A stretch of 38,619 bases of DNA from Minisyncoccota bacterium (GCA_018061145.1 JAGOUR010000002.1:88201-126819); one strand, 5' to 3'. Shown: positions 15,133-22,845, numbered from the stretch's first letter. Notes: generated by a model not told the origin, from the letters alone. Numbers and translations are program-made.

Positions 15133-16611
15133 TTAGATGAGTGGCTCTGAGGCTTTTTCTTCTTTTACTTCTACCTTTTCTTCGGGTCCATCTTCACCCT
15201 TACCCTTTCTCATAATAGCGGCTTTTTCTTGAGCAGAGCGGACGATAGTAGACTCCTCTTCTTCGATCAGCTTGCGTGCATCATCAGCAGTGATAGCATA
15301 TTTAAGACGAGAAGAAGCTATGACTTCATCTCTGTACGATGGATGAGTCGGTGGTAGTACACGTAGTGTCTCGGCAGAAAATGGATCATAACTCTCTCCA
15401 TCGATAGTCATCTTGATATAGAATTCTCCCACTCCGAGGTTGATCATATCTTTGACGTCGAATATAGGTGCAAACTCGGGCTTCAACTTTACAGCATCAT
15501 CTCCACCTACGCGGAATGATATTATAGATCCCACGTTTCCGAGAACCGCCTGCTGGACCTTTGGTAATAGCTGTCCCACGTACTGGTGAGCGACAGTCAG
15601 ATTCAATCCGTACTTACGAGCCTCGGAGAGAATGTTTTCAAATGTATCCGTCACGATGTTCTGGAACTCGTCGACGTATAGATAAAAATCTTTACGTGCA
15701 TCGTGCGATAGTTTTGCACGGGCCATACCGGCCTGCTTGATCTTGGTCAGGAACATAGCTCCAAAGAATGAAGAGTTCTCTTCTCCGATCTTTCCTTTTG
15801 AAAGATTGATGAGTAGAATTTTTTGCTCATTCATAATCTTTTCGATATCAATCTTGTTTTCTTTTTGTCCAAAGATATTGCGGAGCATCGGATCAGAGAG
15901 GAATTGCCCCAGCTTGTTCACGAGCGGGATGATAGCGTCTGTATCAAATTTTTCGGACCAGTCCGCGAATTCAATAGCCCAGAATCTCTTTACCATGTCA
16001 TCCTCGATATACTCTACTACTTTTTGACGGTAGTTACGGTCAGTCAGCATCGAGATCATACCGCGCATAGTAGCGTGTGGGTAGTCGAGCAATGCGAGTA
16101 CAGTAAAACGGAATACGTGTTCAAGACGTGGTGTCCAGTTCGCGCCGAATTGTTTGCGGAGCACCTCGATCAACCCTTGGGTCAACTGGTGCTTGAAAGT
16201 AGGATCCACATTTGATAGTGGATTGAAAGATGCCGGATAATCTACATCTCCTGGGTCTAGAATACACACATCCCCCACTCTCTCTTTTGGGATAAAACCT
16301 AATATATCATCGATGAATTCTCCGTGAGGGTCGATCACACATACACCATGCCCGTAGGCTATGTCTTGGCGGACCATGAGCTCCTGAATCTTGGACTTTC
16401 CCACCCCGGACTTGCCTATTATATATAGATGGCGTCTGCGGTCTACACGCTTGATACCAAAAACGAACTTCTTTTCTTCAAGAGAAGCCACGTAGTTCGT
16501 ACGGCCGATAAATGAGATATCTGCAGGTTCATCCTTGCCTAGTACTGGTAGGTCTGGTGGTGGAGGAGCGTATTTGATTATCTGAATCTTGTTTGGTTTA
16601 CTGAAAGACAT
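15133..16611 (-). CDS. TraD/VirD4-like DNA-translocase ATPase, short paralogue
   Basis: This is a 492-residue coupling-type ATPase. It has Walker A GKSGVGKSKIQE, the VCVIDPHGEFIDDIL strand, Walker B DFYLYVDEFQNIVTDTF and the downstream SEARKYGLNLTVAHQYVGQL helix seen in TraD/VirD4-type proteins. It is clearly paralogous to the first ~420 residues of the 7030-9582 product but lacks its zinc ribbon and repeat tail. It ends instead in a short Glu/Lys-rich tail. The start at 16611 is chosen over 16710, because the longer version overlaps the divergent Nramp gene and its promoter and adds an unlikely aromatic N-terminus. Its partner genes are not adjacent. A role in DNA transport is family-level inference. 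Confidence 0.87.
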   Translation of the reverse strand: MSFSKPNKIQIIKYAPPPPDLPVLGKDEPADISFIGRTNYVASLEEKKFVFGIKRVDRRRHLYIIGKSGVGKSKIQELMVRQDIAYGHGVCVIDPHGEFIDDILGFIPKERVGDVCILDPGDVDYPASFNPLSNVDPTFKHQLTQGLIEVLRKQFGANWTPRLEHVFRFTVLALLDYPHATMRGMISMLTDRNYRQKVVEYIEDDMVKRFWAIEFADWSEKFDTDAIIPLVNKLGQFLSDPMLRNIFGQKENKIDIEKIMNEQKILLINLSKGKIGEENSSFFGAMFLTKIKQAGMARAKLSHDARKDFYLYVDEFQNIVTDTFENILSEARKYGLNLTVAHQYVGQLLPKVQQAVLGNVGSIISFRVGGDDAVKLKPEFAPIFDVKDMINLGVGEFYIKMTIDGESYDPFSAETLRVLPPTHPSYRDEVIASSRLKYAITADDARKLIEEEESTIVRSAQEKAAIMRKGKGEDGPEEKVEVKEEKASEPLI

Positions 16612-16682
16612 ATATAAATATATTGTAGCAAATAAAAAATAAAAAAAGTAGCGATACTCTATGTCAAGATAATCAAATATAG

Positions 16683-16688
16683 TATAAT
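16683..16688 (+). promoter_or_regulatory. -10 box of the Nramp-family gene
   Basis: TATAAT ends 7 bases before ATG 16696, again predicting a leaderless mRNA. On the opposite strand TTGACA (near 16663-16668) may serve the divergent ATPase gene. Confidence 0.5.
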
Positions 16689-16695
16689 TATATTT

Positions 16696-18069
16696 ATGAC
16701 AAAAGATCACAATATACTAGAAGATGTTATCGAGGCGCCAGCAATCGCCCTCGAGAAGACTGTCGGAGCTGTAGAGAATCTAGAACATGCAATCATGGAC
16801 GGCAAAATCGTTAAAAGTGGAAATTCTTATTTAAAAAAATTAGGCCCCGGACTCATCACGGGTGCAGCAGATGATGATCCATCTGGCATCGCTACGTATT
16901 CACAGACTGGTGCACAATACGGCACAGGACTACTATGGATGGCGGCATGGACATTCCCCCTCGTCGCTACTATCCAGGAGATGTGTGCTCGTATCGCATT
17001 AGTGACTGGAAAGGGTCTCGCGGCAAATATAAAAAGTATGTACTCAAAAAAAGTACTCTATTTTTGTACATTACTACTATTCCTAGCAAATACACTAAAC
17101 ATCGGAGCGAATCTAGGTGCTATGGCAAAAGCGATACAGCTCATAATCCCTGCATTTAATTTTACAATTTTAATAATTTTGATTGGAATCGTCGGGTTAC
17201 TATTACAGATATTTATCTCATATCAAAAATATGCAAGCTATCTAAAATGGCTATCTCTGGCATTGCTTTCATATGTGGCCACAGGATTGATAATACACAT
17301 GGACTGGTCCGTATTGCTACATGACGGATTGGTACCTCATCTCACATTTGATAACAATGAGATACTGCTGATCACAGGAATACTCGGAACCACAATATCA
17401 CCATACCTATTCTTCTGGGAGACTGGCCAAGAAGTAGAAGAGCAGATAGCCGAAGGCAAGACTACAGTACTATCTCGAAAAGGTACGAATGACAAAGAGA
17501 TTCGCAAGATGCGCATCGATGTATGGAGCGGTATGTTCTTCTCAAACCTCGTCATGTTCTTTATCATCGCAGTTTGCGCAACGACATTATTCAAGAACGG
17601 AGTTACCAATATAGACACGGCTGCTGATGCAGCGCAGGCACTAGCACCATTTGCAGGTAAATGGGCATTCGTACTATTCACCCTAGGTATCATAGGCACT
17701 GGGATGCTATCAATACCGGTACTAGCAGGATCTACTTCCTATGCTATGTCTGAATCATTTGGATGGAAAGAGGGATTGTACAGGAAGCTAAAAGAGGCTC
17801 GTGCATTCTACGGAGTGATCATCATATCTACCCTACTCGGTATACTGATAAACTTTATAGGGATAGACCCTATCAAAGCCTTAATCTACTCAGCCATCTT
17901 CAATGGTATGGTAGCACCTATTATTATATTCTTTATCGTAGGTATCAGTGGCAGTCAAAAGATAATGGGTAAATACAAAAACAAAAAAATTACAAATATT
18001 ATCGGCTGGTCTATAGCAGTAATCATGAAAGTCGCATCTATCTGGGCAATGATCGAAATATTCACATAA
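16696..18069 (+). CDS. Nramp-family divalent metal transporter (non-canonical motifs)
   Basis: The 457-residue protein has about 11 transmembrane helices after a ~45-residue soluble N-terminus. The first helix carries DDDPSGIATYSQTGAQYG, where canonical Nramp proteins have DPGN. In the helix 6 region the usual MPH motif is replaced by TTISPYLFFWETGQEVEEQ. These substitutions match the Nramp-related branch with altered metal-site residues, some members of which transport magnesium. The substrate here cannot be fixed from sequence. A long cytoplasmic loop (GKTTVLSRKGTNDKEIRKMR) follows helix 6. It is monocistronic, with a strong terminator. Confidence 0.88.
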   Translation: MTKDHNILEDVIEAPAIALEKTVGAVENLEHAIMDGKIVKSGNSYLKKLGPGLITGAADDDPSGIATYSQTGAQYGTGLLWMAAWTFPLVATIQEMCARIALVTGKGLAANIKSMYSKKVLYFCTLLLFLANTLNIGANLGAMAKAIQLIIPAFNFTILIILIGIVGLLLQIFISYQKYASYLKWLSLALLSYVATGLIIHMDWSVLLHDGLVPHLTFDNNEILLITGILGTTISPYLFFWETGQEVEEQIAEGKTTVLSRKGTNDKEIRKMRIDVWSGMFFSNLVMFFIIAVCATTLFKNGVTNIDTAADAAQALAPFAGKWAFVLFTLGIIGTGMLSIPVLAGSTSYAMSESFGWKEGLYRKLKEARAFYGVIIISTLLGILINFIGIDPIKALIYSAIFNGMVAPIIIFFIVGISGSQKIMGKYKNKKITNIIGWSIAVIMKVASIWAMIEIFT

Positions 18070-18070
18070 T

Positions 18071-18098
18071 AAAAATCGCTCCCACGGGAGCGATTTTT
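18071..18098. terminator. Terminator after Nramp gene
   Basis: The hairpin AAAAATCGCTCC/GGGAGCGATTTTT at 18071-18097 has a 3-base loop. It works for the plus gene and for the convergent DUF2061 gene. Confidence 0.9.
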
Positions 18099-18318
18099 AT
18101 TTTCTCATTATCATATGCTTTCCCCAATGTATTCTATTCCAAGCCCTCTCGTGAAAGAAATACATCATGATACTAATAACATTGGATATAATCACAAAGA
18201 TTATAGTTTTCTCCGCACTCTGAGTCACCAGATACGCAATTGAACTGTCCAATAAAATACTGATCAATCTATAAGTCACGGCTTTAGCTATAGAACGTTC
18301 CCTCTTTTCTCTGTGCAT
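18097..18318 (-). CDS. DUF2061 small membrane protein
   Basis: This is a ~73-residue protein of the DUF2061 type, with RSIAKAVTYRLISILLDSSIAYLV...IIFVIISNVISIMMYFFHERAWNRIHWG. It has two transmembrane helices and the closing HERxWNRIxWG signature. The function of the family is not established. The ATG at 18318 is preferred to the longer 104-residue frame from 18411, whose N-terminal extension is Cys/Phe-rich and outside the family's normal length. Confidence 0.85.
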   Translation of the reverse strand: MHREKRERSIAKAVTYRLISILLDSSIAYLVTQSAEKTIIFVIISNVISIMMYFFHERAWNRIHWGKHMIMRK

Positions 18319-18445
18319 AGGATACTTTAAATTAAAAATTATTGAATAAAAAAAAATTGATTCTGCGGAGTCATATCGTGCAAGCTTACAAAGACACAAC
18401 TGACGCAACAATACTGTTTATTATAGCATTAAAAAATACATAACA

Positions 18446-18478
18446 AAAAATGCACACATCTTGCGATGCGTGCATTTT
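18446..18478 (-). terminator. Terminator of the 18491-18859 gene
   Basis: On the minus strand, hairpin AAATGCACGCATC/GATGTGTGCATTT is followed by TTTTTTG. It lies 13 bases past the stop codon of the small membrane protein gene. Confidence 0.75.
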
Positions 18479-18490
18479 AATACACTTAAT

Positions 18491-18859
18491 TCAGGAATTA
18501 AAATGAATCACTGAACAAACTAAGGCAATAAAGCCTAAAATCAAAAACCATTTAATCCACGGAAGAGCAGGATGTTCTTCTTTTTGATATTCAGGTTGCC
18601 TAGCATATCTAGGTGAAATCTTGGGAGAAGCAGAGCCAGGTTCTTTACTTTTATCCACTGATGGCTTTTTATTTTTAAAAGCAATAACATTGTAAAAATA
18701 GAAAAAAGCTAAGATAAAAAACATGACAGATACACCCAGAAGATATTGATGATATTCTGGACCAAGTATTGTAGTGTCCCCACTAAAGAAATAATAAAGA
18801 CCTAATGATCCTAAAGAAAAAAAGCTAAAAGCTAAAATGATTTTAAAAGACTTTTTCAT
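18491..18859 (-). CDS. Small three-helix membrane protein, unknown
   Basis: The 122-residue protein is not recognised. Hydrophobic segments lie at about residues 7-25, 38-60 and 102-119. A basic, Pro/Ser-rich loop (KNKKPSVDKSKEPGSASPKISPRYARQPEYQKEE) separates the second and third. It is followed by its own terminator. A 200-base gap separates it from the divergent lipoprotein gene. Coding confidence rests on length, initiator ATG and clear membrane pattern. Confidence 0.65.
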   Translation of the reverse strand: MKKSFKIILAFSFFSLGSLGLYYFFSGDTTILGPEYHQYLLGVSVMFFILAFFYFYNVIAFKNKKPSVDKSKEPGSASPKISPRYARQPEYQKEEHPALPWIKWFLILGFIALVCSVIHFNS

Positions 18860-18969
18860 ATGATTTATTTTTGTTTTTTTAAAACAATATCACGATTAGC
18901 TAGATATGTCAATGATACAATATACTTAAAATACCTATCCTCTGAGTAATCTGAGACACCTCAAGTGGT

Positions 18970-18998
18970 TTGACAAAATAATATTTAAAATGTAATGT
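18970..18998 (+). promoter_or_regulatory. Promoter of the lipoprotein gene
   Basis: TTGACA (18970-18975) and TAATGT (18993-18998) are spaced by 17 bases. The start near 19005 gives a ~55-base leader with a strong AGGAGG (19047-19052), 7 bases before TTG 19060. This Shine-Dalgarno is much stronger than at neighbouring genes and fixes the TTG start. Confidence 0.65.
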
Positions 18999-19059
18999 AA
19001 AATTAATTAATTGAATTTTATTAAACCAAAAAACAAGTCCCCCTTCAGGAGGCAATAAA

Positions 19060-19686
19060 TTGAAAACTAAAAACACAGTTACCTACATCTTGATCATATT
19101 GATCTTGATGATTATCACCTCTTGCGGTCCTAGTGCCGAAGAAAGAGCCGCTCGGGAGAAACCTATCTCTGAAAAAATAAAAAGTGAAGGGATGGTTAAC
19201 GGAGTGGTGTATGTAGAACTCATCAATGAAGATAGCATAGACTGCAGTAATACCTCAGTTACCGAAATCTACGCTCTTAGGATTACCCTAACCCTAACCA
19301 AATTTAAGAAAGAACACCCAAAGATGAGAGTCATATCTTCCGATGTTCAATATTTTAGCGAGGGTAATGGCAAGACTTATCCTGTTGGTATACAAATTAT
19401 TTTTGAACCGAAAGAGATACCTAGGGTGGAAAAACGACCAGAATGGATGGATAATTTAGTTGAAGGAACTATATCTATACCCAAAGGTGGTACGCTCTGT
19501 GGGACTCTGGGTATGACAGAAAAAGAGGCTTTAGATTTTGCCAGGGCCAATGATATAAAGTATTGGTATGAGGGTAAAATCTTGAAAGTTGATATCCAGC
19601 CAGAAGACTGGATAAACTTTAAAACAAAGGTGGTAAAAGAATGGAAAAAGGTAAAACCTTTTTACCACAACCGTGGGCATTCTTAA
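19060..19686 (+). CDS. Predicted lipoprotein, unknown
   Basis: The 208-residue protein starts at TTG, supported by the AGGAGG at 19047-19052. A lipoprotein signal peptide (YILIILILMIITSC) is followed at once by a Ser/Glu/Arg-rich linker. The mature part has no motif I recognise. It is charged, with scattered cysteines (SIDCSNTS, GGTLCGTLG), and contains EKEALDFARANDIKYWYEGKILKVDIQPEDWINF. Classical SD use and a lipobox make it look somewhat different from its neighbours and possibly acquired, but base composition does not settle this. Confidence 0.75.
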   Translation: MKTKNTVTYILIILILMIITSCGPSAEERAAREKPISEKIKSEGMVNGVVYVELINEDSIDCSNTSVTEIYALRITLTLTKFKKEHPKMRVISSDVQYFSEGNGKTYPVGIQIIFEPKEIPRVEKRPEWMDNLVEGTISIPKGGTLCGTLGMTEKEALDFARANDIKYWYEGKILKVDIQPEDWINFKTKVVKEWKKVKPFYHNRGHS

Positions 19687-19712
19687 GGAAATGAATGTGC
19701 AAAAAACAGAAA

Positions 19713-19745
19713 ATGCGTCAGTTACCCAAACTGGCGTATTTTTAT
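19713..19745 (+). terminator. Terminator of the lipoprotein gene
   Basis: The hairpin ATGCGTCAGTT/AACTGGCGTAT (19713-19739, with G-T pairs) is followed by TTTTTAT. Confidence 0.8.
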
Positions 19746-19822
19746 ATATAAAACTCAACATAGTTGCAAAAATTATTAAATAAGGTAATATATAGTCTAT
19801 TGAGTTTTTACTCGATATTTAT

Positions 19823-19848
19823 GGGCCGTTAGCTCATCTGTAGCACAA
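19823..19848 (+). pseudogene. tRNA-Ala 5'-half copy
   Basis: GGGCCGTTAGCTCATCTG at 19823-19840 is identical to the first 18 bases of the functional tRNA-Ala, 70 bases downstream. It continues with a degraded D-arm (TAGCAC versus GTAGAGCAC). No anticodon or T arm follows. The bases upstream also resemble the leader of the real gene, so leader plus 5' half were duplicated together. Confidence 0.8.
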
Positions 19849-19892
19849 CAGAAGCAAATTTAAGTTATTAGGTTTAGTGTAAAGTTATTCAT

Positions 19893-19965
19893 GGGCCGTT
19901 AGCTCATCTGGTAGAGCACGTCATTTGCAATGACGGGGTGGCAGGTTCGAGTCCTGTACGGTCCA
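19893..19965 (+). tRNA. tRNA-Ala (anticodon TGC)
   Basis: The acceptor GGGCCGT (19893-19899) pairs with ACGGTCC (19958-19964, one G-T pair), with discriminator A19965. The D stem is GCTC/GAGC, the anticodon arm CGTCA-TTTGCAA-TGACG, and the T arm GGCAGGTTCGAGTCCTGT. The CCA tail is not encoded. Confidence 0.95.
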
Positions 19966-19980
19966 CACGTTGAAAAAGTA

Positions 19981-20007
19981 GCCCCGACTTTGGTCGGGGC
20001 CTTTTTC
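19981..20007 (+). terminator. Terminator after tRNA-Ala
   Basis: GCCCCGAC-TTTG-GTCGGGGC (19981-20000) is followed by CTTTTTCTT. It is enclosed by a 10-bp inverted repeat, ACGGTCCACA (19958-19967, tRNA 3' end) and TGTGGACCGT (20011-20020). Confidence 0.85.
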
Positions 20008-20010
20008 TTG

Positions 20011-20300
20011 TGTGGACCGTAAGCAAATGAACTGCTTCATTTGCGCCAGGACGAGAAAGACTTTTCTGTGATTTGTTTACAAATCCAGAAAAGTACCCGC
20101 GACCGTAGGGCGAGAGATTCCTGTAGGACGAAAAAGGTTTACTGACCATGTAATGGTCGAGATTCCTGCCAGGACGAGAAAGACTTTTCTGTGATTTGTT
20201 TACAAATCCAGAAAAGTACCCGCGACCGTAGGGCGAGAGATTACTGTAGGACGAAAATGGATACTGGTCATGTAATGACCGAGATTCCTGTACTTTCCAC
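20011..20300. repeat. tRNA-Ala-linked structured tandem repeat
   Basis: This gene-free stretch starts with an inverted copy of the tRNA 3' end (20011-20020) and an 8-bp hairpin GCAAATGA/TCATTTGC (20023-20044). Two tandem units of ~123 bases follow (20045-20167, 20168-20290). Each unit has hairpin A (ACTTTTCTG, then GATTTG-TTTA-CAAATC, then CAGAAAAGT), a GGGCGAGAGATTCCTGTAGG-type linker, hairpin B, and the linker CGAGATTCCTG. Hairpin B reads GACCAT-GTA-ATGGTC in unit 1 and GGTCAT-GTA-ATGACC in unit 2, with two compensatory pair changes. The linkers and the last 20 bases (CGAGATTCCTGTACTTTCCA) resemble the tRNA 3' end (CGAGTCCTGTACGGTCCA). The minus-strand open frame across it is antisense to the tRNA and not credible. 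Confidence 0.8.
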
Positions 20301-20326
20301 AAAAAAACGCCTTCGGGCGTTTTTTC
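20301..20326. terminator. Bidirectional terminator before ddl 3' end
   Basis: AAAAAACGCC-TTC-GGGCGTTTTTT at 20302-20325 ends the repeat region on the plus strand and ddl on the minus strand. Confidence 0.85.
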
Positions 20327-20328
20327 TT

Positions 20329-21333
20329 TTACCTCTTTTTTATTGCCAATTCCAATATATGATCTATGAATTCAGCCATGTTGGATCCGACAGCATACAG
20401 AGCCTTTGGTGTCAGAGATTCATCAGTGAGCCCGGGAAGAGTATTCACCTCCAGAGCATATATCCCCCGCTTTGGATGAATCATAAAGTCACTTCGAGAA
20501 TAATGAGACAAGCCTAATTCTTTGTGTATCAATCGAGCTAGATGTTCGAGCTCTATCTTTTCATCTGGACTAAAATTACCCGGACAAATCTCCTTGGATA
20601 TCCCACTGTATTTTGCATCATAATCAAAGAAAACTTTTTTCTTTGGAATACGAATCTCAATCGGGGGAAGACTGTAGTAGTCCTGCCCACGAAAACCTTC
20701 TACTACTGCCACAGTCGCCTCTTTACCATTTATCAATTCTTCTACCAACGCACTAGTATTGTTCTTTGCATACTCAATAAATACATTTACCAAATCAGAA
20801 GTTGTCTTGCATACATGAATACCAACAGAGGATCCAGAGGCTACGGGCTTTACTATCCATGATGGTGGCATACTTTTTGCTACATGGAGCGCACAGTGTT
20901 GTGCATAAAAAGCGAGCTCCCCATCCGTCTCTTCATCGTATACAGGGAAAAGCATATGCTTTGGAGTCTTGATACCAAAATCAGAAAATCTTTCTTTTGA
21001 TAGGACCTTGTTGTACCCAACAGCAGAAGCAAAAGCCCCAGATCCAGTGTATGGTACATTCAACTGATCAAAGAGTTGCTGAATCTTGCCATCCTCGCCA
21101 TAGTCTCCATGCAGAGCATTGAAAACTACATCCACCTTTTGTCTGACGTCGTGAGGTGCTATAGGTAGACCATTTACATGCCATATACCATCTCTATCGA
21201 TCAATATATCAATAGCCTTGTATTTATGAGCTAGCTTTGGTCCGCGTAGATGCGCCAAAACATTGCCCCCCGTAGAAAGTGACACATTGTATTCTGGGCT
21301 GATTCCGCCACGCACAACTCCAACTTTTATCAT
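20329..21333 (-). CDS. ddl: D-alanine--D-alanine ligase
   Basis: The 334-residue ATP-grasp ligase makes D-Ala-D-Ala for peptidoglycan in the cytoplasm. The N-terminal motif VGVVRGGISPEYNVSLSTG matches the GGxSxExxVSL signature. NALHGDYGEDGKIQQLF is the HGxxGEDG block, and PWIVKP-type residues (SWIVKPVASGSSVGIHV) form the ATP site. The C-terminal RSDFMIH...ALEVNTLPGLTDESLTPKA gives the metal- and D-Ala-binding NxxPG loop. Length is normal. An ATP-grasp relative lies upstream on the same strand, separated by a 122-base palindromic element. Confidence 0.95.
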   Translation of the reverse strand: MIKVGVVRGGISPEYNVSLSTGGNVLAHLRGPKLAHKYKAIDILIDRDGIWHVNGLPIAPHDVRQKVDVVFNALHGDYGEDGKIQQLFDQLNVPYTGSGAFASAVGYNKVLSKERFSDFGIKTPKHMLFPVYDEETDGELAFYAQHCALHVAKSMPPSWIVKPVASGSSVGIHVCKTTSDLVNVFIEYAKNNTSALVEELINGKEATVAVVEGFRGQDYYSLPPIEIRIPKKKVFFDYDAKYSGISKEICPGNFSPDEKIELEHLARLIHKELGLSHYSRSDFMIHPKRGIYALEVNTLPGLTDESLTPKALYAVGSNMAEFIDHILELAIKKR

Positions 21334-21364
21334 ATTTTTATTATAGCAAATAAACTGATTTTTA

Positions 21365-21486
21365 ATAAAATTTATAAATAGTTATTGAGCAGGAACCTGC
21401 GCAGGAGCGACTGGCGACGAGCAGAGCACAAAAATTCAGCAGAATTTTATGCGTGTCCTGCGAAATAAGCTATTTACAAATTTTAT
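21365..21486. repeat. 122-bp palindromic element between ddl and the ATP-grasp gene
   Basis: The ends at 21365-21381 and 21470-21486 are inverted repeats matching at 16 of 17 positions (ATAAAATTTATAAATAG type). Inside are CGCAGGA/TCCTGCG (21400-21406, 21456-21462), AAAATTC/GAATTTT (21431-21437, 21442-21448) and the small palindrome GCAGGAACCTGC. The right end overlaps the last ~5 bases before the ATP-grasp stop region at 21501. The structure is MITE-like, but no ORF or clear target duplication is seen. Confidence 0.65.
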
Positions 21487-21500
21487 TTCTATTTTTATTT

Positions 21501-22685
21501 CTATTTTTTAAGCCAAAGATCCCAGACATGTTCTGCGATGTTTATAGGCTTGCCTTCCAGAGCAAAGAAATGCAAATCAATATAAGGCATAGAATTGCAT
21601 TCTATGATGCCCCATCTCTGAGTATCAGGATCGGCAGTCGGATCACCTATAATCAGATCAAAGCCCGCCACGGGGATATCCACTATCTTGGCAGCTCTTT
21701 CAAATATCTCATGCATTTTGGGGTGAACCTCTGGTAGCATCTCGCGTGTATATCCGCCAAAGAATCTGCCAGTCTTCGCAGAAAGATTTACTTTCCTACC
21801 GTCTTCCAGAATACTATTGATACCCAGATTCTGCCGAGCGAGGAAATCCAGAGCATCCCTATCTATAACAATATCCCCCATGCGCTCATTTTTATTTTGA
21901 TTTTTATTTTTTACTAAATCCTCGATACTACTATGGCCATCACCAGCGACCGAAGGTGGATCTGCACGGAAAAATCCAACGAGCTTCCCATCAACTGTAG
22001 TCGCACGATATACAGACCCGAAAAGATGTTCCTCGACTACAACTGCAAGTGATATCACATGGGCGAGATCCAAGGCCTTCTTTAATTCATTTTTTGTATT
22101 AATATTTGTTGTTGTATGACGACCACGTGAGCCAGATCTGGGTTTTACAATCACGGGCTTTTCTAACTTATCAAAAATCTTTTCTGCCGTTCCAAGGAAC
22201 AGAGCTGATCCTGCAGAAGGAGACGCGACTCCTTCTTTTCTCAATCTTTCTGATAAAATAAATTTATCATCTACCCAGGAATACCCCGAGCAAGACATCT
22301 GCGGAGGTACAGGGATACTCTCAAAATTTATACACTTACCATTTACAAATGCCCTATACTGCTCTATCGGTCGGCCAAACATTATAACCTGTTGCATTTT
22401 GATACCTCGACGCTCAGCCTCGTCCCATACTAACCTGGATCTACCTGTGATGGATTTATCCTTGTCATCACTATATTTCAAAAAACCAAAAAAAACAGAA
22501 ATTTTATAAAAAAACTTCTCGAACAATTTAAAAAGAGTATGATTCTCGTCAATCTTAAATATTTTTAAAAATACTCGCCCTATTCGGCCGATAGTCTCAT
22601 CTAGCAGGTCGGACAACAGGAGCAAGCCATGATTTGTATTACTAGTACCACAGGCACTGCATTTGTTTCTTTTTGTATGTTCCAT
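21501..22685 (-). CDS. ATP-grasp ligase, cyanophycin-synthetase/GshAB-like
   Basis: The 394-residue protein starts with a CSACGTSNTNHG cysteine pair and a predicted helical region. The ATP-grasp core has EKPVIVKPRSGSRGRHTTTNI, AVVVEEHLFGSVYRATTVDGKLVGFFRADPPSV and GFDLIIGDPT...WGIIECNSMPYIDLH, where ECNSMPxxxxH is the metal-binding end. This pattern resembles the ATP-grasp domain of cyanophycin synthetases and glutathione synthetase fusions, without their other domains. It probably makes a peptide or amide bond with unknown substrates. Its position next to ddl hints at cell wall or peptide modification, but that is inference only. Confidence 0.8.
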   Translation of the reverse strand: MEHTKRNKCSACGTSNTNHGLLLLSDLLDETIGRIGRVFLKIFKIDENHTLFKLFEKFFYKISVFFGFLKYSDDKDKSITGRSRLVWDEAERRGIKMQQVIMFGRPIEQYRAFVNGKCINFESIPVPPQMSCSGYSWVDDKFILSERLRKEGVASPSAGSALFLGTAEKIFDKLEKPVIVKPRSGSRGRHTTTNINTKNELKKALDLAHVISLAVVVEEHLFGSVYRATTVDGKLVGFFRADPPSVAGDGHSSIEDLVKNKNQNKNERMGDIVIDRDALDFLARQNLGINSILEDGRKVNLSAKTGRFFGGYTREMLPEVHPKMHEIFERAAKIVDIPVAGFDLIIGDPTADPDTQRWGIIECNSMPYIDLHFFALEGKPINIAEHVWDLWLKK

Positions 22686-22705
22686 AAATTACCAGAAATA
22701 AAAAA

Positions 22706-22753
22706 ATCCAAAAAACAGAATTAAATTTAAGACTGTTTTTTGGATATTTTTTT
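22706..22753 (-). terminator. Terminator of uvrC
   Basis: Perfect 13-bp arms ATCCAAAAAACAG (22706-22718) and CTGTTTTTTGGAT (22733-22745) have T-runs on both sides. On the minus strand it lies ~100 bases past the uvrC stop, before the ATP-grasp start at 22685. Confidence 0.85.
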
Positions 22754-22845
22754 AGTGTCCTCCGATCATAAAATAACTTCTAAAATAAAGTATTAATGAA
22801 TCGACTTCATATATTATATCACAGCGTTTTTAAATACCACAAGTA

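Noticed and set aside
20045-20290. CRISPR array
   Set aside because: Only two long units exist, the supposed spacers are palindromes repeated between units, and no cas gene is present.
19904-20302. 132-codon minus-strand ORF across tRNA-Ala and the repeats
   Set aside because: It is antisense to the tRNA, and its internal repeats simply mirror the 123-bp DNA duplication. No independent coding evidence.
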